64,000 nucleotides of DNA from Falsirhodobacter halotolerans (GTDB lineage Bacteria > Pseudomonadota > Alphaproteobacteria > Rhodobacterales > Rhodobacteraceae), in assembly GCF_022899245.1 (NCBI RefSeq), contig NZ_JALJAZ010000001.1:1209501-1273500 (forward strand), given 5' to 3'. A program made the translations under genes and the position numbers. Within the stretch, counting starts at the first letter, position 1. Every line of letters starts with the position of its first letter. Positions 61,531 through 64,000 of this stretch are shown here, one piece after another. The notes beneath the pieces were generated by a model that did no database searches, was not told the origin of the DNA, and saw only the letters and a program-made list of their open reading frames with translations.

Positions 61531-61719
61531 CTACGGTCGCGGCTGCGCGTCATCGCGCGTTTCTGGCGTAAGGTGCTGTTCGCGCGCATCTTCCAGATCC
61601 TCGCTGTGGGACCAGACGCTACCGATTAAAAACGCCAACGCCGTTCCGACAATCACAGCGGCAAAGAGGCCCAAGATCTTGGTTTGCTTCCCGGATTTCG
61701 GGGTTCGATCATCTGGCAT
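61531..61719 (-). CDS. Small single-helix membrane protein
   Basis: 62 residues: charged start (MPDDRTPKSGKQTK), membrane helix at 16-33 (LGLFAAVIVGTALAFLIG), then an acidic/basic tail SHSEDLEDAREQHL. A strong binding site (GAGGAG) precedes the ATG. It lies between two fragments of the endolysin, so it may be inserted cargo. Function unknown. Confidence 0.6.
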   Translation of the reverse strand: MPDDRTPKSGKQTKILGLFAAVIVGTALAFLIGSVWSHSEDLEDAREQHLTPETRDDAQPRP

Positions 61720-61784
61720 GGTGTATCCTCCTCAACGTTACGCCAGCTACTGCTGTATAGGTGGGGCAGATCACGGAATTGGAA

Positions 61785-61848
61785 AGTAACGAGGCGGGCT
61801 ATGCCCAGCACGGCTGCTACACCCGTCTCACGATCACGCTTTTCCAAT
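61785..61848 (+). pseudogene. Endolysin remnant 2, internal fragment
   Basis: GCGGGCTATGCCCAGCACGG and onward matches the endolysin DNA that encodes GAGYAQHSYHTRLAAAF (about 50976-51040). With the start fragment at 61433 it shows that a third copy of this gene once stood here and was broken up. Confidence 0.7.
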
Positions 61849-61945
61849 GCTTTTCACCGAAACCGTGGATAATTCACCCTGCCGGGTTCCGGAACATTTT
61901 CGCCCATAGGCGCGTTGCCGCCGACGTAACCTAGGAGGGACTATC

Positions 61946-62953
61946 ATGGTCACACGTCCGGCTGTCACACCCGCAGCTGATCTGGAGCGCGCCTATTCCG
62001 GCTCTCGGGTCGCATGGGGCGCCATTTTTGCAGGCATCGTCGTAGCCATTGCGACCATGGCCGTTTTGGGCATCATCGGCCTCGCACTCGGCTTCTCGCT
62101 GGTCGAGGTTGGCGAACAAAATCCCGGCAATGGAGCTTTGACCACAACTGGGATCTGGACCTTCGTGTCGCAAATCGTCGCGTTGTTCGTTGGCGGTTTC
62201 ATTGCGGCACGTCTTGCAGGCCTGTTGCCGACCGGTGCTGCGGTCTTGCATGGCGCGACGGTTTGGGGCGCAGCCACCATCGCGGCGATCTGGATCGCAA
62301 CCAGCACGGCAGGTGCTTTGTTCTCGGGGGCTGCCTCTGTTGTCTCGGGCACGGCATCCGGGATCGGTTCGACCGTGCAGGCGGCGATTCCCGACAATTT
62401 TTCCTTGCCTGATACGCTGTCGAACCTGTCGATGGACGATCTGCCCGAACCCGTACGTCAGGCCTTGGAAGATGCCGGCGTGACCCCGGATAATTTCCAG
62501 CAGGAAACCCAGGAGGCTTTCAACGCAATTGTCAGCCCGCAGCAGCAACAGGCGATCGGCGATCAGGCACAGCAGAGCCTGCAAACGGCCGTGAACAATC
62601 CCTCCAATGCGGGTCAAGCTGCGCGTCAGTTCGTGGACAACGTGTTCGGCAACGGCGGCATCTTGGGTGAACAGGATCGGCAGGAAGCCCTTCAGCAGAT
62701 GCAGCAGCGGTTCGGCATAAGCGAGGCCGATGCCAATCGGTTCCTCGATGAAACCCAGGCACGGGCTGAAGAGCTCAAGGCGCAGGCCGAACAAGCGATC
62801 GAAGAGGCCAAGCAGAAGGCCATCGAGGCCGCAGATGCTGCCGCAGATGCCTTGGCCACCGCAGCCTGGTCGGCGGGGATCGCTTCCCTGCTGGGTCTTC
62901 TGGCGGCGTTGGGCGGTGCTGTCGTCGGTCGTGTGCGTCGCGTGACGGTCTGA
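61946..62953 (+). CDS. Multi-helix membrane protein, unknown function
   Basis: 335 residues. Four membrane helices: about 24-46 (WGAIFAGIVVAIATMAVLGIIG), 70-88, 95-120 (ATVWGAATIAAIWIATSTAGAL) and a last one at 305-327. Between them is a long soluble helical region rich in Q, E and A (160-300) with possible coiled coil. Such proteins are sometimes called PhnA-like in Rhodobacteraceae, but the function is unknown. The binding site CCTAGGAGGGAC is strong. Confidence 0.75.
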   Translation: MVTRPAVTPAADLERAYSGSRVAWGAIFAGIVVAIATMAVLGIIGLALGFSLVEVGEQNPGNGALTTTGIWTFVSQIVALFVGGFIAARLAGLLPTGAAVLHGATVWGAATIAAIWIATSTAGALFSGAASVVSGTASGIGSTVQAAIPDNFSLPDTLSNLSMDDLPEPVRQALEDAGVTPDNFQQETQEAFNAIVSPQQQQAIGDQAQQSLQTAVNNPSNAGQAARQFVDNVFGNGGILGEQDRQEALQQMQQRFGISEADANRFLDETQARAEELKAQAEQAIEEAKQKAIEAADAAADALATAAWSAGIASLLGLLAALGGAVVGRVRRVTV

Positions 62954-62986
62954 TCCATCACCATCGGTCAACGGTTACAGTTGGCA

Positions 62987-63016
62987 GCCCGCAGGTTCAC
63001 AGCCTGCGGGCTTTTT
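62987..63016 (+). terminator. Intrinsic terminator
   Basis: GCCCGCAGG - TTCACAG - CCTGCGGGC - TTTTT, perfect 9-bp stem, 34 bp after the membrane protein gene. Confidence 0.92.
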
Positions 63017-63288
63017 CATGTGTGGGGGGGGGCGCGGCATCGACAACGAGACGATGGCCGGGGGGCTTGCCGCCCCAGCTGCCGTCGCCGTGTGTGAACG
63101 GCTGTTCGCTTTCCCCTTGGCCGCATTGCCGGCAATATCCTACGGATTTAGGCAGGGGGAATGCCGAAGACCCTTGCCGGCAAAGTGCCGCAAGGTCCCC
63201 GTGAACTTGGGGTATACGCGGGGACGCCTTGACTATCCGGGCTCGGTTCGGTTCCTTCCGCACAACCACAAGCAGGCGGAGTCGTATT

Positions 63289-63498
63289 ATGGACAAGAGA
63301 TCGTTGAACACGCGTCGGGGCGACGGGAACGACCCCGGATACATGCGCGAGATCGGGTTCGGAGTGGCGGCGCTTGTTTATCTTGGAGCCATGATCGGAC
63401 TGCTTCTGTACCACTCCATGATTTTTACGGCGTCCAAGAACATCGACTACTCGGCCTATCGACTGGAGTCGCTCAATTTGCCTGATCCGACAGAATAG
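63289..63498 (+). CDS. Small single-helix membrane protein
   Basis: 69 residues from ATG 63289 with AGGCGGAG upstream; an in-frame ATG at 63229 is less well placed. Polar start, then helix at about 24-45 (FGVAALVYLGAMIGLLLYHSMI), and a polar tail. Unknown function. Confidence 0.6.
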   Translation: MDKRSLNTRRGDGNDPGYMREIGFGVAALVYLGAMIGLLLYHSMIFTASKNIDYSAYRLESLNLPDPTE

Positions 63499-63867
63499 CG
63501 CCAGTCGCCATCTTGCCCGTGCGGGTGTGATGGGCACACAGTTTGGCGCATGGCTGCTTTTTCGTGCGGTGTCCTGCGAAAACAACGCGCCAGTTGGCCC
63601 GAAGGGATACCCACATGCGCGGGAATGCCGGCGATGGGGTGTCCTGCCGGGGGCAGATAAAAACATTCGAGCTTCAGCAAGCGGCACCATAATCGAATGC
63701 TGTCCATTTCCGCTGATGGGGGGGAGGGGGCGCGCGTGATGAAACTCGGCCCCAACGGATTTTTCCACGTCGGAGGCTGACTCATCACCCTGCATATATG
63801 TGGTTCTATATAGAACCCTTGACTTGTCGATCGCTTTTTCCCAAAACCATGTCGGGGGAGGACGATC
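63499..63867. other. Intergenic region before gntR
   Basis: About 370 bp; no supported gene up to 63800. It contains the perfect palindrome at 63802 and a TTGACT hexamer at 63819, which is a -35 candidate, though no clear -10 follows. Confidence 0.5.
63802..63817. promoter_or_regulatory. 16-bp perfect palindrome, likely operator
   Basis: GGTTCTATATAGAACC, 51 bp upstream of the gntR start. GntR-family regulators bind short palindromes in their own promoters, so autoregulation is likely; this is inference. Confidence 0.65.
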
Positions 63868-64000
63868 ATGACACGAAACGATGCTCTCGCGGTGGCCGTT
63901 GACAAGCGGCTGCCGTCTTATGTCCAGTTGCGGGATACTCTGGCCGCGAAGATTGCGCGCGGTGACTGGAAGCCGGACGTCGTTCTTCCATCCGAGAACC
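63868..64000 (+). CDS. GntR-family transcriptional regulator (3' end outside window)
   Basis: The first 44 codons are visible: MTRNDALAVAVDKRLPSYVQ, then LRDTLAAKIARGDWKPDVVLPSEN. The YVQLRDTLAAKIARGDW...LPSEN pattern is the start of the GntR winged helix (usual Y-x-Q-I-x-x-x-L...G-x-L-P-S-E). The binding site GGGGGAGG precedes the ATG. Subfamily (HutC, FadR) cannot be told because the effector domain is outside. Confidence 0.85.
   Translation, partial: MTRNDALAVAVDKRLPSYVQLRDTLAAKIARGDWKPDVVLPSEN

Noticed and set aside
63148-63905. Leftward frames of 149 and 215 codons across the gntR upstream region
   Set aside because: They run antisense through a supported small gene and the gntR start and have no coding pattern.
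1-64000. CRISPR array
   Set aside because: No regularly spaced direct repeats were found; the repeated words seen are operators, terminators and att-linked motifs.

Overview
The window reads as the chromosome of an alphaproteobacterium of the Rhodobacter/Paracoccus group (Rhodobacteraceae). It is GC-rich, and its left part holds a gene order typical of that group: SufS-type desulfurase, tRNA-Arg, clpP-clpX, NDUFA12-like complex I factor, mlaD, DUF2155, aat, accC, accB, then a GapR (DUF2312) gene. This attribution is inference from gene content; no 16S is present.

Layout. 1-14.6 kb: core chromosome (Fe-S assembly, protease, fatty-acid synthesis, periplasmic glucans, a FliM/FliN-like flagellar protein). 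14.64-14.71 kb: tRNA-Thr(UGU), the integration site. 14.7-55.8 kb: an apparently complete HK97/lambda-type siphovirus prophage. An 18-bp piece of the tRNA-Thr 3' end is repeated with one mismatch at 55.80 kb, giving an element of about 41 kb. Its modules, left to right, are: leftward integrase/methyltransferase operon; repressor/Cro switch with four copies of the operator TACGCA-N3-TGCGTA; rightward early/replication operon with a possible origin (iteron-like repeats plus a DnaA box); HNH, terminase, portal, protease and capsid; head-tail connectors; tail tube; G/GT tail chaperone with a lambda-identical GGGAAAG slippery site; tape measure; tail tip; fibres; small membrane proteins; endolysin; holin-like gene.

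The prophage carries several cargo genes. A full-length DctA-like C4-dicarboxylate symporter lies inside the tail module on the opposite strand. A choice-of-anchor-L/Hint-domain protein and a small-gene block including a TatA-like protein lie before the endolysin, with copies of a 43-bp hairpin/RBS repeat bracketing the small-gene block. A convergent small gene sits between the holin and a decayed copy of the holin 3' end. A lower-GC set of three glycan-type genes (pyruvyltransferase-like, two glycosyltransferase-like) lies just inside attR.

55.8-61.9 kb is a degraded zone: a gene truncated at a decayed IS66 element (frameshifts in tnpA and tnpC, left end missing), a deleted endolysin pseudogene directly behind the IS, a very AT-rich stretch, a second Hint-domain gene, then further fragments of the same endolysin. 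The same locus has therefore hosted related prophages more than once, and Hint-domain genes repeatedly sit next to the endolysin. 61.9-64 kb returns to small membrane proteins and the start of a GntR regulator with a perfect 16-bp palindrome upstream.

The most unusual signals are the Hint gene/endolysin association with three endolysin copies or remnants, the bracketed cargo block, and the DctA gene in the tail operon.
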